Positions 41,181-50,907 of a stretch of 64,000 nucleotides of DNA are shown here, one piece after another. The DNA is from an uncultured Oscillospiraceae bacterium (GTDB lineage Bacteria; Bacillota; Clostridia; Oscillospirales; Ruminococcaceae). Each line of letters begins with the position of its first letter. Within the stretch, counting starts at the first letter, position 1. Location of the stretch: the NCBI GenBank assembly GCA_910579175.1, contig CAJTTB010000009.1, positions 1 through 64,000 of the forward strand. Reading direction: 5' to 3'. Below the pieces are notes generated by a model, which was not told the origin of the DNA, ran no database searches, and saw nothing but the letters and a program-made list of their open reading frames with translations. Made by a program: the position numbers and the translations under genes.

Positions 41181-42728
41181 TTAATTTTTATTTTGATTAT
41201 TTTCTTGTATCAGTTGATATTTTAAATCAAATTCCACATTCTCTATCAAGGCTTCTGAAAACTGATAGCGATTTCGTTTCAATGCATCCCCAATTTTATC
41301 TGCCAACTTTTTGGAAATGACTTTCATATAATTTCTATCGGCAACAGCCATTTGAATCTTCCTTCTTACATTTAAATCGCGATATTGATATACTTCTAAT
41401 AGATAAGGAAGTCTCTCCCAAGAATCTTCTTGTATCAATAAAAGTAGTAAATAGCGCATTGTATGTTCAAATTTCGCCTGATATAATCCTTGATAAAGCA
41501 CTTGGGCACCACATCTTATTTTATTTTTTAACAGGGAAAGATAAGCCGCCTTTGCAATACCAACCTCTGGAGAAAATAAATATTGTAAAAATAGTGCTTC
41601 ATTCTGTTCTACCAATAATTTCCCCAAAGCGAGTAGGGTTACTCGCACTGTTTTTACACAATCACTTTGTAAAAATGGCAGCAACAGCAAGCGATACTGC
41701 TCCTGAGATGGTTGACATTCTCCAATTCCTACAATTGCATTCTGATAATGAACGGTATCCAGTTGGTTACAATAATATGTTAAAACATCAATATCACTGT
41801 AATTGCGCAGAATAAATCGCGTATAATCCCGAATAAAAGCATTGTTGTCTAATAAAAAAGATTCCAAGCCTTGCCAACTATTCTTTAACAATTCAAATTT
41901 TCTCTCAAGTGCTTTCTTTCTTACCACTGCACTTTTACTAGAAAGATACTGGTCTATTTGTTCTAATGGGCAGGCGCTATCCTTCAAAATTCCTGTGATT
42001 AAGATTGTTTGACATTGTAAATTTCTTTCCCTTGATAACAATTGGTTTAAAAACTCCCAAGGAAAGACCCTTTCTTCTATGATAAATCGATAAAAAGCAT
42101 ATCTTGTGGTTATGTCTAAGGCTGATAAGCTTGTCCAATCTATCTGTTGAAATTGTTCTTTCATTCTTTGCAAAACAGCTTCTTTTAATTGTAAAAATAT
42201 CTGCTCTTCCTTCCGAAACCCTCGTTTTAATGCCATGATAGCCAGCCCAATATTCCACAATTCTTCTAATTTACAACACTGTATTTGTTTTAAAACAAGT
42301 TCACCTGCTAAAATTCTAATATTCTTTACCCAATCATTGATTCTTAACGCAATAAATGGAATGGTGTTGGGAAACTCTGCTAATTTACAGATACAAGTCT
42401 GTCTAAAATATCCATTGGGGTGGAAACTTCCCAAAATTAACGCGTATAAATAGTCTGCATCTGTGTTAAAATAATTGCGACAGTCCATTGAAACATGGGT
42501 CCAATCTGCATACCATTCCATAGAAGTATAACCGCGAAACCATTTATCAAAACTCAATAAACGCTTTACCGAAACTGTTTGAAAATAACAAGTCAGAGCA
42601 GTACCCAAACGATTAATCTCATTTTTTTCACCCCGAACAAGTACACAATAAGCCCTGGGCAATGCATTTAAATTTCCGAGTTCAAATTGCTCTAATGCGA
42701 TTTGCGGACTTTCATAAAATTGATACAT
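41181..42728 (-). CDS. HEAT-like helical repeat protein, function unknown
   Basis: The product (515 aa) is soluble and almost all helical. The periodic Leu/Ala pattern (e.g. ALGSLHP-like and VRVTLLALGKLLVEQNEAL turns) suggests HEAT or armadillo-type repeats. No signal peptide, membrane helix or catalytic motif is visible. Such scaffolds bind proteins or nucleic acid. The gene stands alone on the minus strand, between glpP and an XRE regulator. Confidence 0.7.
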   Translation of the reverse strand: MYQFYESPQIALEQFELGNLNALPRAYCVLVRGEKNEINRLGTALTCYFQTVSVKRLLSFDKWFRGYTSMEWYADWTHVSMDCRNYFNTDADYLYALILGSFHPNGYFRQTCICKLAEFPNTIPFIALRINDWVKNIRILAGELVLKQIQCCKLEELWNIGLAIMALKRGFRKEEQIFLQLKEAVLQRMKEQFQQIDWTSLSALDITTRYAFYRFIIEERVFPWEFLNQLLSRERNLQCQTILITGILKDSACPLEQIDQYLSSKSAVVRKKALERKFELLKNSWQGLESFLLDNNAFIRDYTRFILRNYSDIDVLTYYCNQLDTVHYQNAIVGIGECQPSQEQYRLLLLPFLQSDCVKTVRVTLLALGKLLVEQNEALFLQYLFSPEVGIAKAAYLSLLKNKIRCGAQVLYQGLYQAKFEHTMRYLLLLLIQEDSWERLPYLLEVYQYRDLNVRRKIQMAVADRNYMKVISKKLADKIGDALKRNRYQFSEALIENVEFDLKYQLIQENNQNKN

Positions 42729-42832
42729 AATTCCTCAATCCTTTGTTTGATTTTTAATATTTTTTAAAGAATAACAAATCTTCTCTAGGATGTCAAATGA
42801 TAAATTCCATGAATTTTTACAAATTAAAATAG

Positions 42833-42860
42833 TTGACTATAATTAATATAACGATAATAT
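42833..42860 (+). promoter_or_regulatory. promoter of the XRE regulator gene
   Basis: TTGACT (42833-42838) and TATAAT-like TAATAT (42855-42860) are separated by 16 bases. The position rules out the most upstream start (42859) of the frame and supports 42907. Confidence 0.5.
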
Positions 42861-42906
42861 GTTGTCTATTGGATATCAATCCTTTATGATAAATATGGTG
42901 ATAACA

Positions 42907-43248
42907 ATGAGTGATAACTTTCGTTTGGGCGAACGGATTAGAGAACTTAGAATTGCACAGAGTTTTTCACAAGAGCAACTTGCGCTACGAGCAAATATTA
43001 CCCCAGCCTATCTGGGAATGGTGGAACGCGGTGAAAAAAATCCGACCGTATTGATAATTGAAAAATTATGTATGGGTTTAGGGTTGTCATTAGGAGAATT
43101 CTTCGCACCCCATCAAGTTGAAAAGTATGTACCTGATGAAATAACCACACAAATTATCTACCAACTAAACGATAAAACAATCGAAGAAAAACAAGCAGTT
43201 CTACAATTAATCAAACAAGTCTTTAAAATCCAAAAGCTAGGGCGGTAA
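42907..43248 (+). CDS. XRE-family transcriptional regulator
   Basis: The product (113 aa) has an N-terminal Cro/C1-type helix-turn-helix (ERIRELRIAQSFSQEQLALR, then ITPAYLGMVERGEKNPT, at about 8-60). A short helical tail with a possible dimerising function follows. No metabolite-binding domain is seen. It could regulate itself or the neighbouring flavodoxin or HEAT-repeat genes. A perfect terminator follows the stop codon. Confidence 0.85.
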   Translation: MSDNFRLGERIRELRIAQSFSQEQLALRANITPAYLGMVERGEKNPTVLIIEKLCMGLGLSLGEFFAPHQVEKYVPDEITTQIIYQLNDKTIEEKQAVLQLIKQVFKIQKLGR

Positions 43249-43290
43249 AAAAGATGATTGAAAACAAAAGTGTTTTCAATCATCTTTTTC
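43245..43290 (+). terminator. terminator of the XRE gene
   Basis: AAAAAGATGATTGAAAAC (43247-43264) and GTTTTCAATCATCTTTTT (43272-43289) form a perfect 18-bp stem. It can work in both directions. Confidence 0.9.
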
Positions 43291-43607
43291 TGTTATCTAT
43301 CAATTGTATGGATTTTTATAATGGTCTTGGATTCACAGGAGTATCAAATTAAAATATATCCCCACTTTTTATAGTACTAATCTAGCCTGTATACCTCTTT
43401 TTTTCAACAACATCAATACAATCCCATATCTTTCTAATACAAAATCTAATCTTCTTTTCTATCACAAACATGCTCTTGCCAGTTTTCCATGTTTAATATT
43501 TCCGATTGCAAAATGAAAAGTTTGGTTAAAATTTACTTTTTACTGTTATCAAACAATTCTTTATTTTCTTTTTCTCTTTTCGGAAATGTGTTCCCAATGT
43601 ATAAATT
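43291..43607. other. spacer without recognised gene
   Basis: A+T-rich. The minus strand has a short possible coding remnant reading MENWQEHVCDRK near 43478-43500 that is stopped soon after. Not enough is left to assign. Confidence 0.35.
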
Positions 43608-44135
43608 CTAAATGATTACTTCTATAATTTGTTTCAAAGAATGATAGTCAACAAAATCCACCTTTGTATTATAGGTTTCTATCAATGTTTTATCCTCAGC
43701 TGTAAGTTTTTCAACTGGTGTATCTTTTATTGAATGATATAACATTTTCATTATTGTCTTATGTTTAAAATTTAATCTGCTGTAATCAATACCACCTCTT
43801 AAATGAAAAATAATAGAAGTCCTTAAAATGTTTTTATCAACCTGCTTTGCAATAGAGGTTTTAATGTTATTGGTATTTTCTTCATTATTTACATCAGCCA
43901 AGCCGACAGTTACGATAATCGTTCTAACATTACTATTTTTTAACAATCTAAATGTACTTTTTAACCCTTTTACTCCACCTGCGTACAGCCCTCCAAAATA
44001 TATTATTTGCTCATATTTTGTTATGTCTTTTACACTTTGATAGCTCACACATGGAATTTTTGTTATCTCTGAAAGTTCTGTTGCATACCCTTTGGATGTT
44101 CCATATTGACTGCCATATATAATTAAACTTTTCAT
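43608..44135 (-). CDS. flavodoxin-domain protein
   Basis: The product (175 aa) begins MKSLIIYGSQYGTSKGYATE, the FMN phosphate loop of flavodoxin-type proteins (PF12724-like, the group related to protoporphyrinogen oxidase HemG). YFGGLYAGGVKG and VGLADVN follow, as FMN-ring contacts. It probably carries out one- or two-electron transfer in the cytoplasm. The start at 44135 follows GAGGTG; a longer frame starts at 44162 and is less likely. Confidence 0.82.
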   Translation of the reverse strand: MKSLIIYGSQYGTSKGYATELSEITKIPCVSYQSVKDITKYEQIIYFGGLYAGGVKGLKSTFRLLKNSNVRTIIVTVGLADVNNEENTNNIKTSIAKQVDKNILRTSIIFHLRGGIDYSRLNFKHKTIMKMLYHSIKDTPVEKLTAEDKTLIETYNTKVDFVDYHSLKQIIEVII

Positions 44136-44652
44136 AGCATTTAACACCTCACAAAATACCAATTTATATATTTAATTATAAAATCCTTATCTTCCATTTA
44201 CAATGTATATTTTTAAGATATTTCCCAATGAGCACACAATTCCGAAAAGGAAATTTTCTTTCCAATAAATTACGATTTGTCACTTTGTTAATCTGCTTTG
44301 TGTTTTTACTTCAAGCCTTTTAATACCTGCTACTTGTAAACCCTTTGCGTCAATCAAGCTTTTCAGCTTTGTATCTGGTCATATCTGTAACGCGGTGCAA
44401 GCAGGGCACAAGAAAAGTTATAAAAAAGCAAGTGACAAAATATTTATCTTACCACACTACTTTGTGCATATTGAGAATAAAGGGCAGCACCCAAGTTTAT
44501 CAATATTCTTTGAGTTTATGTTCCACTATAATACATCCGAAAACCAATTCCTTTTAGAAATGCCGCCGAAAAAGAATACCCTATTTCGTAAATTGAATTT
44601 TTAAAATCATTTTACACCAGATAAACGAATGGTTTTTTATTCATTTCATCTT
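44136..44652. other. spacer with possible degenerate coding remnants
   Basis: No intact gene is seen. The plus strand at about 44345-44600 holds two overlapping short frames (one reading QAGHKKSYKKASDK) without a ribosome binding site. The stretch could be decayed accessory DNA. Confidence 0.35.
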
Positions 44653-44916
44653 TTAAAAGCTCTCCAATTGTATTTGGCTACTTATGCGAAACCCTTCAAT
44701 AAAAGTAGCTTCTAATTCCTGCTGATGTATCTGCATTTCCATAGCAGTAACCTGATTCCATAAATTGATCTGTTCACAAGAAAGAGATTGTAAAAATGAT
44801 TTTTTTAACAAATCCAAAGATTTTATATCATCTCGATAATGAATAGAATTCGGAACAATCTGTTCCACTGGAGTAATATCGCCGTGATAAAGTTTTGATA
44901 AAATTGATTTTTGCAT
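44653..44916 (-). CDS. DUF6809-like small protein
   Basis: An 87-residue product that resembles the DUF6809 group of small clostridial proteins: MQKSILSKLYHGDITPVEQI at the start, a middle helix, and FIEGFRISSQIQLE at the end. Relatives often lie in phage or mobile regions. AAGGAGG lies upstream. Function is unknown. Confidence 0.7.
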   Translation of the reverse strand: MQKSILSKLYHGDITPVEQIVPNSIHYRDDIKSLDLLKKSFLQSLSCEQINLWNQVTAMEMQIHQQELEATFIEGFRISSQIQLESF

Positions 44917-45277
44917 TTGTAATGACCTCCTTAAATATCTATATTACTATTATGTTAGATATCCAGAAAGTCGTCAATTTTAAGTCGGATAATAATCGTC
45001 GATTTACCAAAGTAATTTCAAAGAATATCTCATAAAAATATTAAAATTCTGATATATTTATTTTACAAAAAAATTAGTATTATTCTAAAATCAAAATAAT
45101 AAAAATGTTTTTATGTAATTTTTTAATATATTTTTTTAATGATTTTTAATTTCTCCTTTATACTAATAAAACCTTATTTATTTGATATTTTTTTATTTTA
45201 TTACATATGATTTTAAAATTAATCTTTTCTGTTACAAACTCTTTTTTTAAAAAATAAAAGAAATTTTCTTATCAAAC
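44917..45277. other. A+T-rich spacer
   Basis: No gene or clear signal is visible. The stretch is very A+T-rich and precedes the tRNA-Leu terminator. Confidence 0.5.
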
Positions 45278-45316
45278 AAAAAAGAAAAGCGACCAATTTT
45301 ATAATTGGTCGCTTTT
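45278..45316 (-). terminator. terminator of tRNA-Leu (left copy)
   Basis: AAAAGCGACCAATT (45285-45298) pairs with AATTGGTCGCTTTT (45303-45316). On the minus strand it is followed by CTTTTTT. Confidence 0.85.
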
Positions 45317-45322
45317 GATTCA

Positions 45323-45408
45323 TGCCGGAAACCGGACTTGAACCGGTACGGGAAATTAATCCCACAGGATTTTAAGTCCTGGGCGTCTGCCTGTTCCGCC
45401 ACTCCGGC
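45323..45408 (-). tRNA. tRNA-Leu (UAA), left copy
   Basis: An 86-nt class II tRNA with a long variable arm. The acceptor is GCCGGAG, the anticodon loop CTTAAAA (anticodon UAA), and the T arm CCGGTTCAAGTCCGG. CCA is not encoded. The sequence is identical to the plus-strand copy at 53052-53137. Confidence 0.95.
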
Positions 45409-45600
45409 AATTCACTTACAAATTGAGTGCTCATTTATAATACTATATTCTATTCATTTTGTCAAGTGTTTTTTACTATCAACAACATATTTTAAATGGA
45501 TACCATTTTTATGATTTGTTGTTTATCATCTTTAAATATAAAAACATCACACCATCTATTAAAAAATAAGCGAAGTATTGCAATTACTAGAATTGATTTT

Positions 45601-46392
45601 TCAGATTAGGTCTATGATTCCATCTACAAATCCCCGATATCCCTTGACTTTATTGCGCAAACAGTATTGTTCACATAAGTAAGTTTCCTGCCGTGCATCA
45701 AAATCTTTTCCCCCTAGAAAGGTAAAAAAATCTTCTTTACTATTCACTTTCAAACAATCATCTTTATGACGGCAAAAACAAAGCATCGTTCCATAATCAT
45801 CATTGCCATAAGGTGAATAATCTGAATACTGACAAGTAAAACAACATTTTATACTGTAATCACCTTTCATTTGCGTACAAATGTCATTCAATGCAGTTTC
45901 AAAATCCAAGGTTTTTAAAGCGCTTTTATAAATACTTCCATCTATAGAAAATGAAAATTCCTGCACAATTACTTCATCGCGATATACCCTAATATCATCA
46001 CATAATATGATGCTACAGGGTTTTGTAAAATCAGGTTCAACATATTCAAATGCGAGAAACAGTGTCCCTGTTGTAAGAGATTGATCTTTTTTTCTAAATG
46101 CACTGATTGGTATCTCTATTTCCAATTCATACCTTTGTAAGTCATAGAAATATGGTGAAGTAAATTGATATTCAGAATGATTTCCACCCCATTTCAATAG
46201 GGAAAATTTTTTACCTGCCTCGCAATACTGTGCTTCATCTGCAAGATAAAAATCACCAAGACTTGCCCCTTGAAATGTGATATTGTCCAAAGTAAACGAA
46301 AGTGGATCGGTGCTATAATCCCCTTCTGTATTTAAAATTTGAATATTTGTATCATGTAATGCATCCTTATAATGTGCTTTCCAATACTGCAT
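45601..46392 (-). CDS. hypothetical protein, DUF6304-like
   Basis: The product (263 aa) is soluble. It begins MQYWKAHYKDAL, is beta-rich in the middle, and has a Cys-rich C-terminal segment (CCFTCQYSDYSPYG, then CFCRHKDDC) that may bind a metal. This resembles the DUF6304 family. The start is ATG at 46392 behind GAAAGGTGAG; the GTG nine bases upstream lies inside that site. Function is unknown. Confidence 0.7.
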   Translation of the reverse strand: MQYWKAHYKDALHDTNIQILNTEGDYSTDPLSFTLDNITFQGASLGDFYLADEAQYCEAGKKFSLLKWGGNHSEYQFTSPYFYDLQRYELEIEIPISAFRKKDQSLTTGTLFLAFEYVEPDFTKPCSIILCDDIRVYRDEVIVQEFSFSIDGSIYKSALKTLDFETALNDICTQMKGDYSIKCCFTCQYSDYSPYGNDDYGTMLCFCRHKDDCLKVNSKEDFFTFLGGKDFDARQETYLCEQYCLRNKVKGYRGFVDGIIDLI

Positions 46393-46570
46393 TTTACTCA
46401 CCTTTCATTTTACAAAAACCGATATTTATAGACAATTTCATTTCAACCACAAATATTAGATTCATTTTCACCCCACTGTAAAGTGTTTTATGAAAAAGTA
46501 GATACTTATTTATCTAATATTTGATATATAGATGATATTTTCGATTTTATTGAAATCCCAAAACAAACGA

Positions 46571-46684
46571 CATTTTTTACGATGAAGTAGCCAACTTGGT
46601 TTGCGGAATAACAAAAAAGAACACACCTGCCAACATTTTCATGAAACTTATCTTTTTCACTGTTGTCAGGTATGTTCCTCTTCA
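46571..46684. repeat. palindromic extragenic element, looser copy (C)
   Basis: It shares the frame of copies A, B and D: ATTTTTTAC at the left, a palindromic CCAACTTGG core, GCGGAATAACAAAAAAG, then a hairpin. Here the hairpin is the nptA terminator. Confidence 0.45.
46613..46678 (-). terminator. terminator of the Na/Pi cotransporter gene
   Basis: On the minus strand GAACATACCTG-a-CAAC pairs with GTTG-g-CAGGTGTGTTC across a 27-base loop and is followed by TTTTTT. It lies about 130 bases past the stop of the gene. Confidence 0.75.
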
Positions 46685-46801
46685 TTCATATAACAAGAGA
46701 TAAGCAAAAACAATACATTACAAAACACATATCTTTATCTTTATCCCTATAAGTATATCCAGAATTTACATCATCTTTTATTTTGCCTATATCAACGATT
46801 G

Positions 46802-48586
46802 TTACACACGTTCAAAATACTTCTTTTTATAATGATCTAAATACGCGATATAATCCTGATACTGACCTTCATGCATTCTGCGAATATATTCATGTCGATT
46901 CAGTGTATCCTGTTCATGTTGATGTCCAATCATAGACACTGCGATATTGGAACAGTGATCAGAAATACGTTCTAAAAATGTGAGCACTTCCAAATAGGCA
47001 AAACCGGCATCAATGGTACATTCGCTTTTTTTCAGACGCTCTACATGTTTTGACTTTAAGGTATCCACCATCATATCAACCGTTTCTTCCAACGGTTCAA
47101 TATGTGTTGCCAATGTTGTGTCTGTATTTTTAAAACACTTTATTGCCATATAAATAATCTCATCAACGGCTTCATAAATTACTTTTAATTCTTCCATCGC
47201 TGTATCGGATAATTTTGCATTTCTATCCATTAATAATTCTGCACTTTCCAACAAATTAATGGAATAATCTCCAATGCGTTCAAACTCTGTATCTAATTTT
47301 AAATATAATGTTACCATTCGGCTTTCCTGCATGGTTAATTCTTCATTATTTAAAAGCAATAGATAATTATTTAAACGGTCTTCCATCTTATCAATCGCAT
47401 CTTCCAACTCTAAGATGCCATCTGCTTTTTTAGAATTATACTTTTCAAACAATTCTAAAGTATCCTTAAAATTCTTATGAGAATACTCTCCCATCAGTCC
47501 CACTACATTTTCACACTGTCCAAGCGCAATGGATGGTGACATTAAAAAACGCTCGTCCAATGTGCTGCTTTCACTGACTTGTGGTTCTTGAGAATCATTT
47601 TTACTGCGCACTGTCAGCACTGCCAGACTTTCCAATACCTTTGTAAATGGCAATAATAAAATCGTTACTACAATATTAAACAATGTGTGGAAATTGGCAA
47701 TACCTCCCATACTAATCGGTGCATCCCAAAATGAAAACTGAACGACTGCATTTAACACATATACTCCTATGATAAAAATAACAGTACCAATCACATTAAA
47801 ATATAAATGCACCATTGCAGTGCGCTTTGCATTTTTATTTGCACCAATACTAGAAATCAAAGAAGTGACACAAGTACCGATATTTTGTCCCATAATAATC
47901 GGAAATGCCGCAGAACAAGTAATTTGTCCTGTTGCTGCCAATGCCTGCAAAATACCAACAGACGCAGAAGAACTCTGAATCAATGCGGTTACAATTGCAC
48001 CTGCCAATACACCAAGCAATGGATTTTGCAACGTAGCAAACATTTGCGAAAAGAAAGGAAGTTTACTCAAAGGCGTCACAGAATCAGTCATAATAAACAT
48101 ACCATTGAACAAAATACCAAATCCCAATAAAATTTCGCCCAGCATTTTGACTTTCTTTTTGCCGTTTGTCATAAACATCAGAATACCGATCACGGTTACA
48201 ATTGGCGCTAAAGAAGTTGGTTTAATCAACTCCAAGAAAAAACTTGCACTTCCACTACTGTCGAGTTCTGCCAAACGCAAAATCTGCCCTGTTACAGTTG
48301 TACCGATATTGGCGCCCATAATGACACCAATTGCAGAACGCAGTTTTAAAATTCCTGCATTTACAAGTCCTACCACAATAACAGTTGTAGCGGAGGAACT
48401 TTGAATTGCAGCAGTAATCACCGCTCCTACAATCACACCTTTGAATACGTTATTAGTTATCTTTTCCAGAGTTCTTTCCAGTTTTCCTCCAGAAACTTTC
48501 TCCAGTCCAGAGCCCAAAATATTCATTCCGTACAAAAAAAAGGCAAGCCCGCCAAACATTGTAATGATATTAAATAAAATATCCAT
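46802..48586 (-). CDS. Na/Pi cotransporter family protein (NptA-like) with PhoU-like tail
   Basis: The product (594 aa) has two inverted-topology Na+/phosphate cotransporter repeats, each with a QSSS motif (AAIQSSSATTVIVVGL at about 60-75; ALIQSSSASVGILQAL at about 205-220). Both lie among about eight membrane helices (1-320). A C-terminal PhoU-like helical domain (about 360-560) follows, with EFERIGDYSINLLES and LERISDHCSNIAVS. It probably imports phosphate with sodium, the PhoU-like part acting in regulation. It is transcribed alone and ends in a terminator. Confidence 0.92.
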   Translation of the reverse strand: MDILFNIITMFGGLAFFLYGMNILGSGLEKVSGGKLERTLEKITNNVFKGVIVGAVITAAIQSSSATTVIVVGLVNAGILKLRSAIGVIMGANIGTTVTGQILRLAELDSSGSASFFLELIKPTSLAPIVTVIGILMFMTNGKKKVKMLGEILLGFGILFNGMFIMTDSVTPLSKLPFFSQMFATLQNPLLGVLAGAIVTALIQSSSASVGILQALAATGQITCSAAFPIIMGQNIGTCVTSLISSIGANKNAKRTAMVHLYFNVIGTVIFIIGVYVLNAVVQFSFWDAPISMGGIANFHTLFNIVVTILLLPFTKVLESLAVLTVRSKNDSQEPQVSESSTLDERFLMSPSIALGQCENVVGLMGEYSHKNFKDTLELFEKYNSKKADGILELEDAIDKMEDRLNNYLLLLNNEELTMQESRMVTLYLKLDTEFERIGDYSINLLESAELLMDRNAKLSDTAMEELKVIYEAVDEIIYMAIKCFKNTDTTLATHIEPLEETVDMMVDTLKSKHVERLKKSECTIDAGFAYLEVLTFLERISDHCSNIAVSMIGHQHEQDTLNRHEYIRRMHEGQYQDYIAYLDHYKKKYFERV

Positions 48587-48960
48587 TTTTTCCTCCGGTA
48601 ATATTAAAATATTGTCTTTTTTTATACCTACAATCCAACTTATTTGACTGCTTTCTCATTATAACATTGCAAATTCTAACCTGTAAAGAGAGTTTCAAGA
48701 GTTCCCATTATTTATGTAAAATATAGCTGTTTTTATTTTTTAATTTTGTGTAAAATTATTTAGAAAAAACAACAATAAAAAACCTCTCCGAAAACATATA
48801 AAAACTGCCTAGAACGAACACAACTCTATGATATTATCTCAATCATGCCAATCATAAATTCAGCAGCCTTTGCTCAAAAAGCTGCTGAAAAATGATAATC
48901 ACGATTTTCTAAATTGCTCGGTTATCAAATTCTTCTAATAAAGAGAACCATTCAGAGAAA
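48587..48960. other. intergenic region with a hairpin
   Basis: A+T-rich. TTCAGCAGC (48859-48867) and GCTGCTGAA (48881-48889) form a stem that may be the terminator of the minus-strand flavin-reductase gene, although its T run is poor. No gene is seen. Confidence 0.5.
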
Positions 48961-49491
48961 TCAACGGTTACTTTTTGATTTGATAACCGTACTGGGTTGA
49001 AAAGTAGGCGCTGTTTTAGGTGCCTTTCCTTTAATTACCTTATGATAATAGTCATAAGTCATTGGTTTTGCTTCTACTCCCTTTATGGTTTGTGTCAATC
49101 TGCCATATACGACAGTATGTGTTTCCATATCCTGTGCGGAAATCACATCAAATATCAAAGCTGCGGTACAATTTTCCTTTAAAATTGGAACCTGCTCTAT
49201 CATATCATACTGAAACTCATCAAATTTAGCCCTATCTTTCCCGCTAAAAAATCCAAAAGTACCAATGACTTTGGGATTTGTTTGTTCAGACAAGATAGAA
49301 ATACTAAATTTTCTTGTGCGTACCAACACTTCATAGGTATTATTTTGACGATGGATACAGATAGCAAAGATAGGATCTTCACTGGTAATCTGCATACAGG
49401 TATTGATAATACAGCCAGTGGGGCGCTCTTTATCCTGTACACCAAGTACATACAAACCATAACTAATATCATTTAACAACGTCAAATCCAT
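48961..49491 (-). CDS. flavin reductase-like FMN-binding protein
   Basis: The product (176 aa) is a flavin-reductase split-barrel protein. MDLTLLNDISYGLYVLG starts the domain, CIINTCMQITSEDPI is typical of the group, and FGFFSGKDRAKFDEF is a later conserved block. It probably binds FMN and transfers electrons, with possible partners in O2 or NO detoxification, as similar domains are fused to rubredoxins or flavodiiron proteins. It follows the FkbM gene by 18 bases and may be co-transcribed. Confidence 0.88.
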   Translation of the reverse strand: MDLTLLNDISYGLYVLGVQDKERPTGCIINTCMQITSEDPIFAICIHRQNNTYEVLVRTRKFSISILSEQTNPKVIGTFGFFSGKDRAKFDEFQYDMIEQVPILKENCTAALIFDVISAQDMETHTVVYGRLTQTIKGVEAKPMTYDYYHKVIKGKAPKTAPTFQPSTVIKSKSNR

Positions 49492-49509
49492 TTTAGTCGC
49501 TCCTCTAAT

Positions 49510-50589
49510 TTATTTGAGTGGCACCAAATAATAATTTGTCTCCCAAGCTGGGATATAAGGGTGATGACGCAGATAAAATTGATAATCAGGACACATTTGA
49601 TAAATTAACAATGGCAATAAAAATAAATCACTGTTTTTATGATAGGATGAAATCATCAGTTTTGGTCGAAATTGTACAATGGTATCTTGACATCCCAATA
49701 AGGATTGTTCCTCTGCCCCTTCTACATCTAATTTAATCACAGTCGCCGGTGCCCCTTGTAAGATATGGTCTACTGATTCCACCGTAGTCAAGACGCCTTC
49801 TTGTTTCGAAAATGCAGAATTGCGCCCAGAACGATTGTCAAACAACCGCTGTCCAGGTTGGCTATCGCTTCCGGCATGGTATACTGTCGCTTCCACATTC
49901 AATAACGCAATTCGTTTGAGCAACTTTTGATAATTCTTTTTGTCTGGCTCAAAAGCGGTAATAGAAGCGTATTTTCCATTGGTATAACCTAAAAACTCTT
50001 CAATGGTATCGCCATTGTAAGCTCCTAAATCAATATAATGTTCTACTTGGGACAGGTTTAAAATTTTAGTATATACTTCTGAAATCGGGGTGGTAATCTG
50101 TTTTAAATAAGAAACCTTTCCACTAACCTTAAAATTCAAGATATCAATCAATACTCTTTTCGATTGTTCATCTGCCAAAAGCTCATAAACTTTATCAAAT
50201 TCTGCTTCATACTTTTTTATATATTCTATGGTAAATAACTGGTCATCCTCTACACATACAGGGACATCTGGTGCATAAAACTCATAGTTCTCACTCATAT
50301 GATATAGTTTTGACAAGAGTGGGTCACGGTATGCAGCAAAAGCCAGAATAATGATAAAATCCGAAAAGGTCTGTTGTATCTGGGCAAAAGTCAAGACTGG
50401 AAATCCCGTAAAAGAATGACCTCTGACAAACTCATCACTTGCAAAAATCGCGGATATCTCGATTTGATAATGTTCAAATGCCTTCATAATTTTAAGTGCA
50501 CCATCACCCATTCCATATAATACAATTGGTTTCTTTACCGTTTGTAAATAATTCCAAAGGTTGACCGTCTCGGATAAGCGCTCTAACAT
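49510..50589 (-). CDS. FkbM-family methyltransferase with N-terminal Rossmann-like domain
   Basis: The product (359 aa) has an N-terminal nucleotide-binding-like part (about 1-105; VLYGMGDGALKIMKAFEHY) and a C-terminal FkbM-type SAM-dependent methyltransferase. SAM motif I is YIDLGAYNGDTIEEFLG (about 188-204), and KLDVEGAEEQSLLG is the diagnostic FkbM motif. The target may be a sugar or polyketide-like hydroxyl. The N-terminal part resembles the first 95 residues of the WcbI-ChW protein. MazG-like and ABC-F genes lie just upstream. Confidence 0.88.
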   Translation of the reverse strand: MLERLSETVNLWNYLQTVKKPIVLYGMGDGALKIMKAFEHYQIEISAIFASDEFVRGHSFTGFPVLTFAQIQQTFSDFIIILAFAAYRDPLLSKLYHMSENYEFYAPDVPVCVEDDQLFTIEYIKKYEAEFDKVYELLADEQSKRVLIDILNFKVSGKVSYLKQITTPISEVYTKILNLSQVEHYIDLGAYNGDTIEEFLGYTNGKYASITAFEPDKKNYQKLLKRIALLNVEATVYHAGSDSQPGQRLFDNRSGRNSAFSKQEGVLTTVESVDHILQGAPATVIKLDVEGAEEQSLLGCQDTIVQFRPKLMISSYHKNSDLFLLPLLIYQMCPDYQFYLRHHPYIPAWETNYYLVPLK

Positions 50590-50898
50590 TTACTTTAATT
50601 CCTCCTGCTTTACCATAATCCCATTGACTTCTATATATTTTCGATGTTTGTTCTTTTCAATTTTTTGTATAATCTCCGTTTCCAAATCAATATTCAATAT
50701 CTCAGACAGTCCCAACAAATAAATAGCTACATCCGCCAATTCCTCTCCCAAATCCTCCTTCTGCTGACGATAAGCTTGATAGGCTTCCCCAAGCTCTCCA
50801 TAAGTGTGACAAAACTCCATCTGAACATCTGTAATATTAAATCCTTTATCGACTTTATTTTGATAAACTTCCTTTTGAAGTTGTTTTAAATCAACCAT
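50590..50898 (-). CDS. MazG-like nucleotide pyrophosphohydrolase
   Basis: The product (102 aa) is a single all-alpha MazG-type domain with ELGEAYQAYRQQ (metal-binding Glu) and the EELADVAIYLLG motif (ExxED-like). Such enzymes hydrolyse nucleoside triphosphates to monophosphates and often remove abnormal ones. It abuts the FkbM gene and lies nine bases after the ABC-F gene. Confidence 0.88.
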   Translation of the reverse strand: MVDLKQLQKEVYQNKVDKGFNITDVQMEFCHTYGELGEAYQAYRQQKEDLGEELADVAIYLLGLSEILNIDLETEIIQKIEKNKHRKYIEVNGIMVKQEELK

Positions 50899-50907
50899 TT
50901 TCTTCTC

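Larger units (their letters stand above)
46393..46801. other. intergenic region with terminator and repeat copy C
   Basis: This 409-base spacer holds the nptA terminator and repeat copy C, listed separately, and A+T-rich sequence upstream of the DUF6304-like gene. No gene is seen. Confidence 0.5.
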
